A stretch of DNA of 64,000 nt from Actinomycetes bacterium (GTDB taxonomy: Bacteria; Actinomycetota; Acidimicrobiia; Acidimicrobiales; RAAP-2). This document shows positions 1 through 10,411 of this stretch, piece by piece. Positions within the stretch are counted from its first letter, which is position 1; each line of letters opens with the position of its first letter. Made by a program: the position numbers and the translations under genes. The notes below the pieces were generated by a model, which saw nothing but the letters and a program-made list of their open reading frames with translations, searched no databases and was not told the DNA's origin. The stretch spans positions 186,001-250,000 of the forward strand of contig JAKBNL010000001.1 in assembly GCA_021831035.1 (NCBI GenBank), written 5' to 3'.

Positions 1-49
1 ACCGATCGCTCGAGGGGAGCGGTCACGAGCAGAAAGTCAGTCCCCGACA

Positions 50-1237
<1,188 letters not shown>

Positions 1238-1243
1238 GCGGTG

Positions 1244-1567
1244 ATGGCCGACAACCGACAGATGATCCGGATCCGGCTGAAGGCCTTCGACCACAGCGTC
1301 CTGGACCAGTCCACCGCGAAGATCGTCCAGACGGTCGAGCGGACCAACGCCCGGGTCCAGGGGCCGGTGCCCCTGCCCACCGAGATCCACCGCTACACGG
1401 TGGTGCGGGGCCCGCACAAGCACAAGGACTCCCGGGAGCACTTCGAGATGCGGGTGCACAAGCGCCTGCTCGACATCGTGGACCACACCGCCAAGACGGT
1501 CGACTCGCTCCAGCGGCTCGACCTGCCCGCCGGGGTGGACATCGAGATCAAGATTCGCCAGTCCTAG
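1244..1567 (+). CDS. rpsJ: 30S ribosomal protein S10
   Basis: Small-subunit head protein and, in other bacteria, the NusE transcription antitermination factor. The 107-residue product carries the diagnostic S10 blocks [26 protein letters not shown] and the C-terminal [12 protein letters not shown] chose ATG 1244; an in-frame GTG directly before it (1241) would add one residue. Normally S10 is the first gene of the S10 operon and runs directly into rplC. Here a strong hairpin and a new promoter lie in between, so it appears to be transcribed mainly with tuf. Confidence 0.97.
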   Translation: MADNRQMIRIRLKAFDHSVLDQSTAKIVQTVERTNARVQGPVPLPTEIHRYTVVRGPHKHKDSREHFEMRVHKRLLDIVDHTAKTVDSLQRLDLPAGVDIEIKIRQS

Positions 1568-1568
1568 G

Positions 1569-1608
1569 CCGGGTGGCCCGCGGGCTTTGCGCCCGCGGGC
1601 CCGCCCGG
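1569..1608 (+). terminator. Strong hairpin after rpsJ
   Basis: A perfect 11-bp stem (1575-1585 with 1591-1601, GGCCCGCGGGC) has a 5-base loop TTTGC. Outer CCGGG/CCCGG pairing (1569-1573 with 1604-1608) can extend it. It lies immediately after the rpsJ stop. There is no U-tract, which is common in GC-rich actinobacterial terminators. The loop contains part of the predicted -35 of the next promoter. Confidence 0.7.
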
Positions 1609-1616
1609 TGTAGGCT
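1587..1616 (+). promoter_or_regulatory. Promoter of the rplC (S10-spc) operon
   Basis: TTGCGC (1587-1592), an 18-base spacer and TAGGCT (1611-1616) resemble a housekeeping sigma promoter. The same TAGGCT hexamer serves as a -10 candidate at several other genes in the window. Transcription would start near 1623, giving a leader of about 145 bases before rplC. Confidence 0.6.
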
Positions 1617-1647
1617 GGACCGCTCCCCCCGGGGAGACAGCAGACGT

Positions 1648-1721
1648 GCCCGGTCGCCACTGCGGTGGGACGCCGGGCCGACCAGTTTCGCGCTCCGTTC
1701 GGCTCTGGCTCGAACGGAGCG
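1648..1721 (+). promoter_or_regulatory. Structured 5' leader of the rplC operon
   Basis: Two hairpins are visible in the predicted leader. The first pairs GCCCGG 1648-1653 with CCGGGC 1673-1678, with an inner CCAC/GTGG stem (1657-1660 with 1665-1668). The second is a perfect 11-bp stem, 1691-1701 with 1711-1721, and a 9-base loop. Leaders of r-protein operons often bind one of the encoded proteins (L4 in the E. coli S10 leader). I do not recognise a known motif here, so an autoregulatory role is inference. Confidence 0.5.
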
Positions 1722-1766
1722 TCTGTGTGTCGGCGCCGCCGACGCACGGGAAAGAGAGAGGACAGC

Positions 1767-2426
1767 GTGGCGACCAAGGCCATCGTCGGTGAGAAGGTGG
1801 GCATGACCCAGGTCTGGGACGACCAGAACCGGGCCATCCCCGTCACGGTCGTGCGCGTCGCCCCCGCGCGCGTCGTCCAGGTCAAGACCCCCGAGAAGGA
1901 GGGGTACGCCGCGCTCCAGGTGACCTGGGGCGTCCGGCGCGCCACGGCCCTCACCAAGCCCGAACGGGGCCACTTCGACAAGGCCGGCGTCACCCCCGGC
2001 AAGGGCCTGGTGGAGCTGCGCCTCGACGACGTCGCCGGCTACAGCGTCGGCCAGGAGATCGCGGCCGACGTCTTCGAGAAGGGCGAGCGCGTCGACGCGA
2101 CGGCCGTCTCCAAGGGCAAGGGCTTCGCCGGCGGGATGAAGCGCCACAACTTCGGCGGCCAGGGCGCCGCCCACGGCAACCACAAGCACCACCGGGCGCC
2201 CGGCTCGATCGGCGCCTGCGCGACGCCCGGGCGCGTCTTCAAGGGCACGCGCATGGCCGGCCGCCTGGGCGGCGAGCAGGTGACCACGACGAACCTCGAG
2301 GTCGTCTCGGTCGACGTCGAGCGCCAGCTCCTGCTGGTCAAGGGGGCCCTCCCGGGCTCGCGGGGATCGGTCGTCGTGCTGCGGACCTCGGTGAAGAACC
2401 CGATGAAGGCCGGAGGTGTCCGATGA
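1767..2426 (+). CDS. rplC: 50S ribosomal protein L3
   Basis: Early-assembling 23S rRNA-binding protein near the peptidyl-transferase centre. GTG 1767 gives a 219-residue product beginning [17 protein letters not shown], the usual L3 N-terminus, and follows a purine-rich AGAGAGAGGAC ribosome site. The reading frame stays open upstream to 1665, but that part lies in the structured leader and is not L3-like. The conserved central loop has the expected MKRHNFGGQ and HRAPGSIG blocks. The stop overlaps the rplD start (ATGA), indicating translational coupling. Confidence 0.97.
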   Translation: MATKAIVGEKVGMTQVWDDQNRAIPVTVVRVAPARVVQVKTPEKEGYAALQVTWGVRRATALTKPERGHFDKAGVTPGKGLVELRLDDVAGYSVGQEIAADVFEKGERVDATAVSKGKGFAGGMKRHNFGGQGAAHGNHKHHRAPGSIGACATPGRVFKGTRMAGRLGGEQVTTTNLEVVSVDVERQLLLVKGALPGSRGSVVVLRTSVKNPMKAGGVR

Positions 2427-3100
2427 CCGAGGCGATGTTGCGTGGCCCCATCGCGAAGGCCCGCCCCGTCTTCGAGGAGCGCTCGGTGACCAAGCGCACC
2501 CTGGCGGGTGCCGACCTCGGCGCGGTCGCGCTCGAGCCCTCCGTCTTCGGGCGCGAGCCGCACGTGGCGGTGATGCACCAGGTCATAAAGGCCCAGCTCG
2601 CCGCTCGGCGGGCGGGCACCCAGTCGACCAAGACCCGCACCGAGGTCTCCGGCGGTGGGCGCAAGCCCTTCCGCCAGAAGGGGACCGGCGGCGCGCGTCA
2701 GGGCTCGATCCGCGCCCCGCACTACCCCGGCGGCGGGATCGCGCTCGGGCCCAAGCCCCGCGGCTACGCCCAGCGCACGCCCAAGAAGATGGTCCGCCTG
2801 GCCCTGTACTCGGCGCTGTCGGACCGCGCCGGCGAGGGACGGGTGGCTCTCGTCGACTCCTTCGCCGCCTGGGAGACCCCGCGCACCCGGGACGCCCTGG
2901 CGGCCCTCGTCGCGCTGGGCCTCGAGGGCAAGGTCCTCGTGGTGCTCGGTCGCGACGACGCGGTGGCCGCCAAGGCCTTCGCCAACCTGCCCCAGGCCCA
3001 CACGATCGACGTCGGGGAGCTCAACGCCTACGACGTCCTGAACAGCGACTGGGTCCTCTTCAGCGAGGCCACGCTGCCGACCGCCAAGGAGACCCTCTGA
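2423..3100 (+). CDS. rplD: 50S ribosomal protein L4
   Basis: 23S rRNA-binding protein whose long loop lines the exit tunnel; in enterobacteria it also represses its own operon. The 225-residue product has the conserved tunnel-loop segment [18 protein letters not shown] around residues 77-94. The C-terminal domain ends in [14 protein letters not shown]. It overlaps rplC by 4 bases and its stop overlaps the rplW start (TGATG). As a possible ligand of the upstream leader it is a candidate regulator of this operon (inference). Confidence 0.97.
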   Translation: MTEAMLRGPIAKARPVFEERSVTKRTLAGADLGAVALEPSVFGREPHVAVMHQVIKAQLAARRAGTQSTKTRTEVSGGGRKPFRQKGTGGARQGSIRAPHYPGGGIALGPKPRGYAQRTPKKMVRLALYSALSDRAGEGRVALVDSFAAWETPRTRDALAALVALGLEGKVLVVLGRDDAVAAKAFANLPQAHTIDVGELNAYDVLNSDWVLFSEATLPTAKETL

Positions 3101-3390
3101 TGCGCGACGCCATGAGCATCCTGCTGCGCCCGGTGGTCTCGGAGAAGACCTACGCCCAGATGGAGACGGGCACCTACACGTTCGTGGTGGACCGCGCCGC
3201 GACCAAGGTCGACGTGCGCAACGCCGTCCAGCGGGCCTTCAACGTGACCGTCGTCAAGGTCAACACGCTGAACCGCAAGGGCAAGCGCACCCGCAACCGC
3301 CGCACCGGCATCGTCGGCTCGACCCCCGCCACCAAGCGGGCGATCGTGACGCTCAAGGCCGGCGACACCATCAACCTGTTCGAGAGCTAG
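3100..3390 (+). CDS. rplW: 50S ribosomal protein L23
   Basis: Exit-site protein that docks trigger factor and SRP. ATG 3100 shares its A with the rplD stop. The 96-residue product begins [19 protein letters not shown], typical of L23, and contains the basic [12 protein letters not shown] loop and a C-terminal [10 protein letters not shown]. Size is normal. rplB starts 5 bases after its stop. Confidence 0.96.
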   Translation: MRDAMSILLRPVVSEKTYAQMETGTYTFVVDRAATKVDVRNAVQRAFNVTVVKVNTLNRKGKRTRNRRTGIVGSTPATKRAIVTLKAGDTINLFES

Positions 3391-3395
3391 GAACC

Positions 3396-4229
3396 ATGGC
3401 CCTTCGCAACCGCAAGCCCACCAGCCCGGGCCGGCGCTTCCAGTCGGTCTCGGACTTCGCCGAGCTGACCGCCGACCGACCCGAGAAGTCGCTGCTGGGC
3501 GCCAAGCCCAAGACCGGCGGCCGCAACGCCTACGGCCGCAAGACGTCGCGCCACCGTGGCGGCGGCCACAAGCAGCAGTACCGCGTGGTCGACTTCAAGC
3601 GCAACAAGGACCACGTCCCGGCCCGGGTCGCCACCATCGAGTACGACCCGAACCGGACGTGCCGCATCGCCCTCTTGCACTACGCCGACGGGGAGAAGCG
3701 CTACATCCTCGCCCCGCACGGCCTCAAGGTCGGCGACCGGGTCGAGTCGGGCCCGCGCGCCGACATCCGCCTCGGCAACGCCCTGCCGCTGCGCTACATC
3801 CCCACCGGCTCGACGGTGCACAACGTCGAGCTGCGCCCGGGCGGCGGCGGCAAGATGGCCCGCAGCGCCGGGATGAGCGTCCAGCTGGTCGCCAAGGACG
3901 GCGACTTCGCGACGCTGCGCCTGCCCTCGACCGAGATGCGCCGCGTCCCGATCGACTGCCGGGCCACCCTCGGGGTCGTGGGCAACTCCGAGCACGAGCT
4001 CATCAAGATCGGCAAGGCCGGCCGGAACCGCTGGAAGGGCGTCCGCCCCCAGACGCGCGGCGTGGCCATGAACCCCGTCGACCACCCCCTGGGCGGTGGC
4101 GAGGGCAAGACCTCGGGTGGCCGCCACCCGGTCTCGCCGTGGGGTCAGCCCGAGGGCCGCACGCGCCTGCCCAAGGCGTCCGACGCCCTCATCGTTCGCC
4201 GGCGCCGCGGGCGCGGGGCGCGGAGGTAA
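3396..4229 (+). CDS. rplB: 50S ribosomal protein L2
   Basis: Universal large-subunit protein needed for subunit joining and peptidyl transfer. The 277-residue product has the complete L2 pattern: N-terminal [12 protein letters not shown], the OB-fold region, the SH3-like region with [14 protein letters not shown], and the C-terminal [19 protein letters not shown] that carries the functionally important histidine (here in [10 protein letters not shown]). It sits 5 bases after rplW and 3 bases before rpsS. Confidence 0.98.
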   Translation: MALRNRKPTSPGRRFQSVSDFAELTADRPEKSLLGAKPKTGGRNAYGRKTSRHRGGGHKQQYRVVDFKRNKDHVPARVATIEYDPNRTCRIALLHYADGEKRYILAPHGLKVGDRVESGPRADIRLGNALPLRYIPTGSTVHNVELRPGGGGKMARSAGMSVQLVAKDGDFATLRLPSTEMRRVPIDCRATLGVVGNSEHELIKIGKAGRNRWKGVRPQTRGVAMNPVDHPLGGGEGKTSGGRHPVSPWGQPEGRTRLPKASDALIVRRRRGRGARR

Positions 4230-4232
4230 CCC

Positions 4233-4511
4233 ATGTCACGAAGCCTTAAGAAGGGCCCCTTCATCGACGGCCACCTGCTCAAGAAGGTGGAGGCGCTGAA
4301 CGCGGCCAACGAGAAGCGGGTCGTCAAGACCTGGAGCCGGCGCTCCACGATCATCCCCGACATGGTCGGGCACACCTTCGCCGTCCACGACGGGCGCCGC
4401 CACGTCCCGGTCTTCGTGACCGAGGCCATGGTCGGCCACAAGCTGGGCGAGTTCGCCCCGACGCGGACCTTCAAGTTCCACGCCGGCCAGGAGAAGGCGG
4501 GGAGGCGCTAG
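4233..4511 (+). CDS. rpsS: 30S ribosomal protein S19
   Basis: Head protein of the 30S subunit next to S13. The 92-residue product begins [18 protein letters not shown] and contains the S19 signatures [16 protein letters not shown] and [13 protein letters not shown]. It is followed directly by rplV with no gap (TAG ATG). Confidence 0.97.
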   Translation: MSRSLKKGPFIDGHLLKKVEALNAANEKRVVKTWSRRSTIIPDMVGHTFAVHDGRRHVPVFVTEAMVGHKLGEFAPTRTFKFHAGQEKAGRR

Positions 4512-5177
4512 ATGACGGCCCCCAAGACCAACGAGCGGCCCGGCACCCGGGCGACGCTGCGCCAGTTCCCGATGTCGGCCAGCAAGGCGCGCGTCGTCCT
4601 CGACCTCATCCGGGGCGAGGACGTCCAGAGCGCGCGCGAGATCCTCGCGGGCACCACGCGCGAGGCGGCCCGCGTGGTGGACAAGGTGCTCGCCTCGGCG
4701 GTGGCGAACGCTGTCAACAACGACGGCCTGGTCGCCGAGGAGCTCTACGTCTCGGCCTGCTACGCCGACGAGGGCATCACGGCGAAGCGCTTCAGCCCCC
4801 GCGCCCGGGGACGGGCCGGCCGCATCCGCAAGCGCACGTGCCACATCACGGTCATCGTCTCGCGACTCGACGACGAGGCCCTCGAGCGCCTGCGCGCCGA
4901 GCGCTCCAGCCAGGCCGTCGCGAGCCGGGCCCGCCGCGTGGCCTCCAGCCGCCGCCGGGAGCGCCCGGTGCGCGAGACCGAGATCGACGAGGTCGAGGTC
5001 GACGAGGTCGACACGCCCGAGGCCGACGAGGTGGTCGAGCCGGTCGAGGTCGACGAGGTCGACACGCCCGGGGCCGACGAGGCCCCCGAGGTCGACGAGG
5101 CGACGGCCGGGGCCCCCGAGGACGGGGCCGGCGCGGCCGACGAGACGGTGGCCGAGGCCACAGAGGAGAGCCACTGA
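4512..5177 (+). CDS. rplV: 50S ribosomal protein L22 with acidic C-terminal extension
   Basis: L22 lines the exit tunnel. Residues 1-120 are a complete L22 ([20 protein letters not shown] at the front, [16 protein letters not shown] near 97-112). The family is normally about 110-130 residues, but this product has 221. The extra 100 residues are a basic linker (about 122-153) followed by a strongly acidic, repetitive tail rich in E, D, V and T, built partly from a 51-base tandem duplication. The tail must project from the ribosome or be processed; its function is unknown. The stop overlaps the rpsC start (TGATG). Confidence 0.95.
   Translation: MTAPKTNERPGTRATLRQFPMSASKARVVLDLIRGEDVQSAREILAGTTREAARVVDKVLASAVANAVNNDGLVAEELYVSACYADEGITAKRFSPRARGRAGRIRKRTCHITVIVSRLDDEALERLRAERSSQAVASRARRVASSRRRERPVRETEIDEVEVDEVDTPEADEVVEPVEVDEVDTPGADEAPEVDEATAGAPEDGAGAADETVAEATEESH
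4991..5082 (+). repeat. 51-base-period direct repeat in the rplV tail
   Basis: A 41-base segment at 4991-5031 recurs at 5042-5082 with a single mismatch (A5020 versus G5071). The offset is 51 bases, exactly 17 codons, so the repeat keeps frame and encodes VEVDEVDTP(E/G)ADE twice. This indicates a recent in-frame duplication inside the acidic tail of L22. Confidence 0.9.
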
Positions 5178-6163
5178 TGGGCCAGAAGGTCAACCCCTAC
5201 GGCTTCCGCCTCGGGATCACCACGGACTGGAAGTCGCGCTGGTTCCGCGAGCGCGGCTACAAGGACTTCGTCATCGAGGACTGGAGGATCCGCGACTACC
5301 TCACCAAGCAGCTCGAGAGCGCCGCGGTGAGCCGGATCGAGATCGAGCGGACCTCGGACCGCATCCGCGTCGACATCCACACGGCCCGTCCGGGCATCGT
5401 GATCGGCCGGCGTGGCGCGGAGGCCGAGCGCCTGAAGAAGGAGCTCGAGCGCATCACCGGTCAGAAGAACAAGATCTCGCTCAACATCCAAGAGATCAAG
5501 CAGCCCGAGCTCGACGCGGCCCTCATCGCCCAGGGAATCTGCGACCAGCTCGTGCGACGGGTCGCCTTCCGGCGCGCCATGAAGCGCGGCATCCAGACCG
5601 TCCAGAAGGCCGGGGCGCTGGGCGTGCGCATCCAGGTCTCGGGGCGCCTGGGCGGCGCGGAGATGAGCCGGCGCGAGTCGTACCGCGAGGGTCGCGTGCC
5701 GCTGCATACGCTGCGCGCCGACATCGACTACGGCTTCCGCGAGGCCCGCACCTCGACCGGGCGCATCGGTGTCAAGGTCTGGATCTACAAGGGCGACATC
5801 CTGCCCTACCAACTCTCCAACGAGGAGAAGATCGTGCGCGAGGCCGCCATGGCCGCCGGTGACGCGGTGCCCGTGGGCGCCGCGCCCGCCGCGCCCAAGG
5901 GTGTCGTGCGCGCCGGCGGTGGTCGCCGCCGCGTCGAGGCCGCGCCCGTCGAGTCGACCGAGACGACCGAGGTGACCGAGCCGGTCGAACCCACTGAGCC
6001 CACCGAGCCGGTCGAGCCGGTCGAGCCGGTCGAGCCCGCGGTCGCGGACCTGCTCGCCTCCACCCCGGAAGACGAGGCGCGTCTCAGCGTCGAAGAGGAG
6101 ATCGAGCGTCGCACGACCGGCGAGCACGCCGACGCCCCCCACTTCCGCAAGGACCAGGAGTAG
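5177..6163 (+). CDS. rpsC: 30S ribosomal protein S3 with acidic C-terminal extension
   Basis: Head protein at the mRNA entry channel. ATG 5177 overlaps the rplV stop and gives [15 protein letters not shown], the standard S3 start. The KH domain GxxG loop is VIGRRGAE near residue 76, and the C-terminal S3 domain with [13 protein letters not shown] ends near 225. The product has 328 residues, about 100 more than a minimal S3. The extra tail runs through a basic patch into a T/E/P/V stretch (EPVEP repeats near 268-287) and an acidic end. Extended S3 tails occur in other actinobacteria. The adjacent L22 has a similar tail. Confidence 0.96.
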   Translation: MGQKVNPYGFRLGITTDWKSRWFRERGYKDFVIEDWRIRDYLTKQLESAAVSRIEIERTSDRIRVDIHTARPGIVIGRRGAEAERLKKELERITGQKNKISLNIQEIKQPELDAALIAQGICDQLVRRVAFRRAMKRGIQTVQKAGALGVRIQVSGRLGGAEMSRRESYREGRVPLHTLRADIDYGFREARTSTGRIGVKVWIYKGDILPYQLSNEEKIVREAAMAAGDAVPVGAAPAAPKGVVRAGGGRRRVEAAPVESTETTEVTEPVEPTEPTEPVEPVEPVEPAVADLLASTPEDEARLSVEEEIERRTTGEHADAPHFRKDQE

Positions 6164-6165
6164 CC

Positions 6166-6603
6166 ATGTTGATGCCCCGTAAGGTCAAGCACCGCAAGCA
6201 GATGCGCGGTCGGATGACCGGCAACGCCAAGGGCGGGACCGACCTCAACTTCGGCGACTTCGGGATCCAGGCCCTCGAGGCCGGGTGGCTCACCGCTCGC
6301 CAGATCGAGGCCGCCCGTATCGCGATGACCCGCCACGTCAAGCGCGGCGGCAAGGTGTGGATTCGGGTCTTCCCGGACAAGCCCGTCACCCAGAAGCCGG
6401 CCGAGACCCGCATGGGCTCGGGCAAGGGCAACCCCGAGTTCTGGGTCGCCGTCGTCAAGCCCGGCCGGATGCTCTTCGAGCTAGGCGGCGTGGACGAGGC
6501 CCTCGCGCGCGCCGCGATGGAGCGGGCCATCCAGAAGCTGCCGATGAAGGCGAAGTTCGTCGTGCGTCCCGGTACGCACGGCACCCCGGAGGTGACGATC
6601 TGA
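6166..6603 (+). CDS. rplP: 50S ribosomal protein L16
   Basis: Large-subunit protein that helps place the A-site tRNA. The 145-residue product begins [19 protein letters not shown], the typical L16 start, which supports ATG 6166 over the internal ATG 6172. It contains the [13 protein letters not shown] and [13 protein letters not shown] signatures. Its stop overlaps the rpmC start (TGATG). Confidence 0.97.
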   Translation: MLMPRKVKHRKQMRGRMTGNAKGGTDLNFGDFGIQALEAGWLTARQIEAARIAMTRHVKRGGKVWIRVFPDKPVTQKPAETRMGSGKGNPEFWVAVVKPGRMLFELGGVDEALARAAMERAIQKLPMKAKFVVRPGTHGTPEVTI

Positions 6604-6839
6604 TGGCCAAGACCCGCGACCGCGTGGCCGAGCTCAAGCTGCTCGGCGACGGTGAGCTGCTCACCCGCCTGGCCGAGTCCCGACGCGAGCTGTTCAACCT
6701 GCGCTTCCAGCTGGCGACCGGCCAGCTGGACAACTCGTCACGCCTGGGCGAGGTCCGCAAGGACATCGCCCGCCTGTCGACCTTCCTCCGCCAGCGCGAG
6801 ATCGCCGCGGCCGAGGCCCTCGGAGAGGAGCAGTCATGA
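6603..6839 (+). CDS. rpmC: 50S ribosomal protein L29
   Basis: Small helical protein at the tunnel exit beside L23. The 78-residue product is nearly all helix and contains the L29 pattern [16 protein letters not shown] followed by VRKDIARL. The start is set by the TGATG overlap with rplP. The rpsQ start overlaps its end by 4 bases. Confidence 0.95.
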   Translation: MAKTRDRVAELKLLGDGELLTRLAESRRELFNLRFQLATGQLDNSSRLGEVRKDIARLSTFLRQREIAAAEALGEEQS

Positions 6840-7102
6840 CCGACGCCGCGCGTCCCAACCCGCGCAAGGAGCGCGAGGGGATCGTCGTCTCGGACAAGAT
6901 GGCCTCGACGCTCGTCGTGGCCGTCAACGAGCGCGTCGCCCACCCTCGCTACAACAAGACCGTGCTGCGCACGAAGAAGCTCTACGTGCACGACGAGAAG
7001 AACGAGGCCAAGGTCGGCGACCGCGTCCGGGTCCAAGAGACCCGTCCGCTCTCGAAGCTCAAGCGCTGGCGCCTGACCGAGATCGTGGAGCGTGCCCGAT
7101 GA
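6836..7102 (+). CDS. rpsQ: 30S ribosomal protein S17
   Basis: Primary 16S rRNA-binding OB-fold protein. The 88-residue product contains [24 protein letters not shown] and [19 protein letters not shown], all S17 hallmarks. A short polar N-terminal extension ([12 protein letters not shown]) precedes the fold. It overlaps rpmC and rplN by 4 bases each. Confidence 0.96.
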   Translation: MTDAARPNPRKEREGIVVSDKMASTLVVAVNERVAHPRYNKTVLRTKKLYVHDEKNEAKVGDRVRVQETRPLSKLKRWRLTEIVERAR

Positions 7103-7467
7103 TCCAGCAGGAGTCGAGGCTCAAGGTGGCCGACAACAGCGGGGCCAAGGAGGTCCTGTGCATCCGCGTGCTCGGCGGCTCACGCCGGCGCTACGCGTCC
7201 ATCGGCGACGTCTTCATCGCCACGGTGAAGGACGCCATCCCCGGCGCGGCCGTGAAGAAGGGCGACGTGGTGCGCTGCGTCGTCGTGCGCACGGCCAAGG
7301 AGAAGCGCCGCCCGGACGGGTCGTACATCAAGTTCGACGAGAACGCGGCCGTGCTCATCAACGACCAGCTCCAGCCCCGCGGCACCCGCATCTTCGGGCC
7401 CGTCGGACGTGAGCTGCGCGACAAGAAGTTCATGCGCATCATCTCGCTGGCTCCGGAGGTGCTGTGA
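7099..7467 (+). CDS. rplN: 50S ribosomal protein L14
   Basis: Central large-subunit protein at the subunit interface. The 122-residue product begins [19 protein letters not shown], exactly as expected for L14, and carries the [18 protein letters not shown] block. The start is fixed by the ATGA overlap with the rpsQ stop, and its stop shares a base with the rplX start. Confidence 0.97.
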   Translation: MIQQESRLKVADNSGAKEVLCIRVLGGSRRRYASIGDVFIATVKDAIPGAAVKKGDVVRCVVVRTAKEKRRPDGSYIKFDENAAVLINDQLQPRGTRIFGPVGRELRDKKFMRIISLAPEVL

Positions 7468-7772
7468 TGAAGATCCGCAAGGGCGACGAGGTGCTGGTGC
7501 TCTCGGGCAAGTTCCGCGGCGAGCGGGCGCGCGTCGTGGAGGCACTGCCCAAGGCGAACAAGGTGATCCTGGACGGCATCAACATCGCCAAGCGGGCCAC
7601 CAAGCAGCAGGGCGCCACGATGCAGGCCGGCATCATCGACAAGCTCATGCCGCTCGACGCCTCGAACAGGACCCTCTGGTGCGACAAGCACAAGGGACCG
7701 GCGCGGGTCGGCTTCGACGCGGCCGACGGCGCCAAGTCGCGGGTCTGCCGCAAGTGTGGAGAGGTGCTATGA
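7467..7772 (+). CDS. rplX: 50S ribosomal protein L24, possible zinc-ribbon form
   Basis: Assembly initiator of the 50S subunit with a KOW motif ([20 protein letters not shown], residues 2-21). The product is 101 residues from ATG 7467; an in-frame GTG one codon earlier is less likely because of the stop overlap. The C-terminus carries CDKH (72-75) and CRKC (94-97). Some bacterial L24 proteins have CxxC plus CxxC here, so this looks like a zinc-binding form with one Cys replaced by His. Zinc binding itself is inferred. Confidence 0.95.
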   Translation: MKIRKGDEVLVLSGKFRGERARVVEALPKANKVILDGINIAKRATKQQGATMQAGIIDKLMPLDASNRTLWCDKHKGPARVGFDAADGAKSRVCRKCGEVL

Positions 7773-8332
7773 CGACCGCGACGCGACCCCGTCTCAAGGT
7801 CCGCTACGACGAGACCATCCGGGCCCAGCTCAAGGACGAGCTCGGCCTGTCCAACATCATGCAGGTCCCGCGCCTGGAGAAGATCGTGATCAACGCCGGC
7901 GTCGGCCGGGCCACCCAGCAGGCCTCCCTGCTCGAGGGGGCCCAGCGCGACCTCGAGGCGATCACCGGCCAGAAGCCGGTGGTGACCCGAGCGAAGAAGT
8001 CGATCGCCAGCTTCAAGTTGCGCGAGGGCCAGTCGATCGGCGCGAAGGTCACCCTGCGCGGCGACCGGGCCTGGGAGTTCTTCGACCGGCTCCTCAGCCT
8101 GGCGATCCCGCGGATCCGGGACTTCCGCGGCCTGTCGCCCAGGTCGTTCGACGGACGAGGTAACTACACCTTCGGGATCAACGACCAGCTGATCTTCCCG
8201 GAGATCGACTACGACAAGATCGACGCGCCGCGTGGGTTCGACATAACGATCGTCACTTCGGCGGAGACCGACGAGCAGGGGCGAGCGCTCCTGCGGGCGT
8301 TCGGCTTCCCCTTCAGACAGGAGAATCGCTAG
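7769..8332 (+). CDS. rplE: 50S ribosomal protein L5
   Basis: 5S rRNA-binding protein of the central protuberance. ATG 7769 overlaps the rplX stop and gives a 187-residue product. It contains the L5 signatures [33 protein letters not shown] and [14 protein letters not shown]. Size is normal. rpsN follows after 2 bases. Confidence 0.97.
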   Translation: MTTATRPRLKVRYDETIRAQLKDELGLSNIMQVPRLEKIVINAGVGRATQQASLLEGAQRDLEAITGQKPVVTRAKKSIASFKLREGQSIGAKVTLRGDRAWEFFDRLLSLAIPRIRDFRGLSPRSFDGRGNYTFGINDQLIFPEIDYDKIDAPRGFDITIVTSAETDEQGRALLRAFGFPFRQENR

Positions 8333-8334
8333 AG

Positions 8335-8520
8335 ATGGCCAAGAAGGCTCTTCGCATCAAGCAGAAGCGCACCCCGAAGTTCTCGACGCGCGCCTACACG
8401 CGCTGCGAGCGCTGCGGCCGGCCGCGCTCGGTCTACCGCAAGTTCGGCCTGTGCCGGATCTGCCTGCGCACGATGGTGCACGCGGGCGAGGTCCCGGGCG
8501 TCACCAAGGCGAGCTGGTAG
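8335..8520 (+). CDS. rpsZ: 30S ribosomal protein S14, zinc-binding type Z
   Basis: The 61-residue product is the short, zinc-containing S14 (also called rpsN type Z). Four cysteines form CERC (24-27) and CRIC (40-43), with the conserved [17 protein letters not shown] in between. The C-terminus GVTKASW is typical. The longer zinc-free S14 of many bacteria lacks these cysteines. Confidence 0.97.
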   Translation: MAKKALRIKQKRTPKFSTRAYTRCERCGRPRSVYRKFGLCRICLRTMVHAGEVPGVTKASW

Positions 8521-8530
8521 GGGGGCCGAC

Positions 8531-8935
8531 ATGACGATGACCGACCCGATCGCCGACATGCTCACGCGCATTCGCAACGCGAACTCGGCGACCTTCGACT
8601 CGGTGGCGATGCCCAGCTCCAAGCTCAAGGAGAGCCTGGCCGAGCTGCTGAAGCGCGAGGGCTTCATCGCCGACTACCGGGTGACCGCCAACGCGGGCAA
8701 GCCGGGCTCGACGCTGGAGATCTCGCTCAAGTACACCGACGACCGCAAGAAGTCGATCATGGGGCTCAAGCGCGTCTCCAAGCCGGGCCTGCGCGTCTAC
8801 ACCAAGTGCGACCAGATGCCCAAGGTCCTCGGGGGCGTGGGCGTGGCCGTGGTCTCGACGAGCCACGGCCTGATGACCGACCGCGAGGCCCGACGGGCCC
8901 GCTTGGGTGGCGAGGTGCTCTGCTATGTGTGGTAG
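8531..8935 (+). CDS. rpsH: 30S ribosomal protein S8
   Basis: Central 16S rRNA-binding protein; in E. coli S8 also represses the spc operon. The 134-residue product starts [18 protein letters not shown], the common actinobacterial form, favouring ATG 8531 over ATG 8537. The C-terminus has [16 protein letters not shown], which carries the conserved STS(H/K)G rRNA-binding loop. A gap of 27 bases with an AGGAGGGAGG-like ribosome site separates it from rplF. Confidence 0.97.
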   Translation: MTMTDPIADMLTRIRNANSATFDSVAMPSSKLKESLAELLKREGFIADYRVTANAGKPGSTLEISLKYTDDRKKSIMGLKRVSKPGLRVYTKCDQMPKVLGGVGVAVVSTSHGLMTDREARRARLGGEVLCYVW

Positions 8936-8962
8936 CCCCGTCGCCGCTAGGAGGGAGGACTG

Positions 8963-9502
8963 ATGTCGCGCATCGGACGCAACCCGATCGCCGTGCCGGC
9001 GGGCGTCACCGTCGACGTGGCCACCGACGCCATCACCGTGACCGGTCCCAACGGGACGATGACCCGGGTGCTGCCCGCGGGCGTCGCCGTGGAGCGCGAG
9101 GGGGACACCCTCCTCGTCACCCGGGCGAGCGACGAGACGGCCCACCGGGCCCTCCACGGCCTCACCCGCACGCTGGTCGCCAATATGGTCACCGGCGTCA
9201 CCGAGGGGTGGCGCAAGGAGCTCGAGATCATCGGCGTGGGCTATCGCGCCGCGGCCGCGGGCCCCGACGCCCTCGACCTCTCGCTGGGCTTCAGCCACCC
9301 GGTGAAGTTCACCGCCCCGGCCGGGGTCACCTTCGAGGTGCCCAGCCCGACGCGCATCGTCGTCAAGGGCGCCGACAAGGAGACGGTCGGCCAGGTGGCC
9401 GCCAACATCCGCAAGATCCGCAAGCCCGAGCCCTACAAGGGCAAGGGCGTGCGCTACCTGGGCGAGCGGGTGGCGCGCAAGGCAGGAAAGGCCGCTAAGT
9501 AA
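8963..9502 (+). CDS. rplF: 50S ribosomal protein L6
   Basis: Large-subunit protein near the factor-binding site. The 179-residue product begins [15 protein letters not shown] and contains the L6 signature region GVGYRAA together with the C-terminal [18 protein letters not shown] strong ribosome site (TAGGAGGGAGG) precedes ATG 8963. The rplR start shares the last base of its stop (TAATG). Confidence 0.97.
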   Translation: MSRIGRNPIAVPAGVTVDVATDAITVTGPNGTMTRVLPAGVAVEREGDTLLVTRASDETAHRALHGLTRTLVANMVTGVTEGWRKELEIIGVGYRAAAAGPDALDLSLGFSHPVKFTAPAGVTFEVPSPTRIVVKGADKETVGQVAANIRKIRKPEPYKGKGVRYLGERVARKAGKAAK

Positions 9503-9858
9503 TGGCACGCACCACCAGAGAGTTGCGCCAGCGCCGTCACGCGCGCCTGCGCAAGAAGATCTCGGGCACGCCCGAGCGCCCGCGCGTCGCGGTGAGTCGG
9601 ACCAACCGACACATCTCGGCCCAGATAATCGACGACGTGGCCGGGCGCACGCTCGTCGCGGCCTCCTCGGTCGAGTCCGAGCTGCGCGGGGTGGACGGCG
9701 GCAACGTCGAGGGCGCCCGCGCCGTCGCCGAGGTGCTGGCGCGTCGGGCCAAGGAGGCCCAGGTCACGTTGGTCGTGTTCGACCGCGGCGGCTACGACTA
9801 CCACGGTCGCATCGCGGCCTTCGCCGAGACCCTGCGCGCGCAGGGACTGGAGTTCTGA
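9502..9858 (+). CDS. rplR: 50S ribosomal protein L18
   Basis: 5S rRNA-binding protein. The 118-residue product has the basic N-terminus [20 protein letters not shown], then the conserved [15 protein letters not shown] and the C-terminal [19 protein letters not shown]. It overlaps rplF and rpsE by one base each (TAATG, TGATG). Confidence 0.97.
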   Translation: MARTTRELRQRRHARLRKKISGTPERPRVAVSRTNRHISAQIIDDVAGRTLVAASSVESELRGVDGGNVEGARAVAEVLARRAKEAQVTLVVFDRGGYDYHGRIAAFAETLRAQGLEF

Positions 9859-10409
9859 TGTCCGACGTCGAGCAGTTCGAAGAGCGCACCATCAAGGTGA
9901 ACCGCGTGAGCAAGGTCGTCCAGGGCGGTCGGCGCTTCTCGTTCACCGCGCTCATGGTCATCGGCGACGGCAAGGGCCGCGTCGGCCTGGGTTACGGCAA
10001 GGCCAAGGAGGCCGGCCTCGCGGTCCAAAAGGGCATCGAGGAGGCCCGCAAGAACATCTTCGAGGTGCCCCTGGCCGGGTCGACCATCGTCTACCCGGTC
10101 ATCGGTGAGGCCGGGGCCGGTCGGGTCCTCATGAAGCCGGCGGCGCCGGGCACGGGGGTGATCGCCGGGGGTGCGGCGCGGGCCATCCTCGAGCTGGCCG
10201 GCGTGCGCGACATCATCGCCAAGTCGCTCGGCTCGTCCAACTCCATCAACGTCGCCCACGCCACCATCGAGGGGCTCAAGCAGCTGCGCCGGCCCGAGGA
10301 GCTGGCCGCGGTGCGCGGCAAGGCACCCGACGAGGTCGTGCCGGCCGGGACGCTGCGGGCCTACCGCGAGCGCCAGCGCGAGGGCGACCTGTTCAAGGTC
10401 ACGGAGTAG
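9858..10409 (+). CDS. rpsE: 30S ribosomal protein S5
   Basis: Accuracy-determining small-subunit protein. The 183-residue product has the S5 double-stranded-RNA-binding-like domain with [14 protein letters not shown] and [16 protein letters not shown]. The C-terminal domain contains [16 protein letters not shown] and [15 protein letters not shown]. Length is near average, with a short acidic N-terminus before the fold. Confidence 0.97.
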   Translation: MSDVEQFEERTIKVNRVSKVVQGGRRFSFTALMVIGDGKGRVGLGYGKAKEAGLAVQKGIEEARKNIFEVPLAGSTIVYPVIGEAGAGRVLMKPAAPGTGVIAGGAARAILELAGVRDIIAKSLGSSNSINVAHATIEGLKQLRRPEELAAVRGKAPDEVVPAGTLRAYRERQREGDLFKVTE

Positions 10410-10411
10410 CC

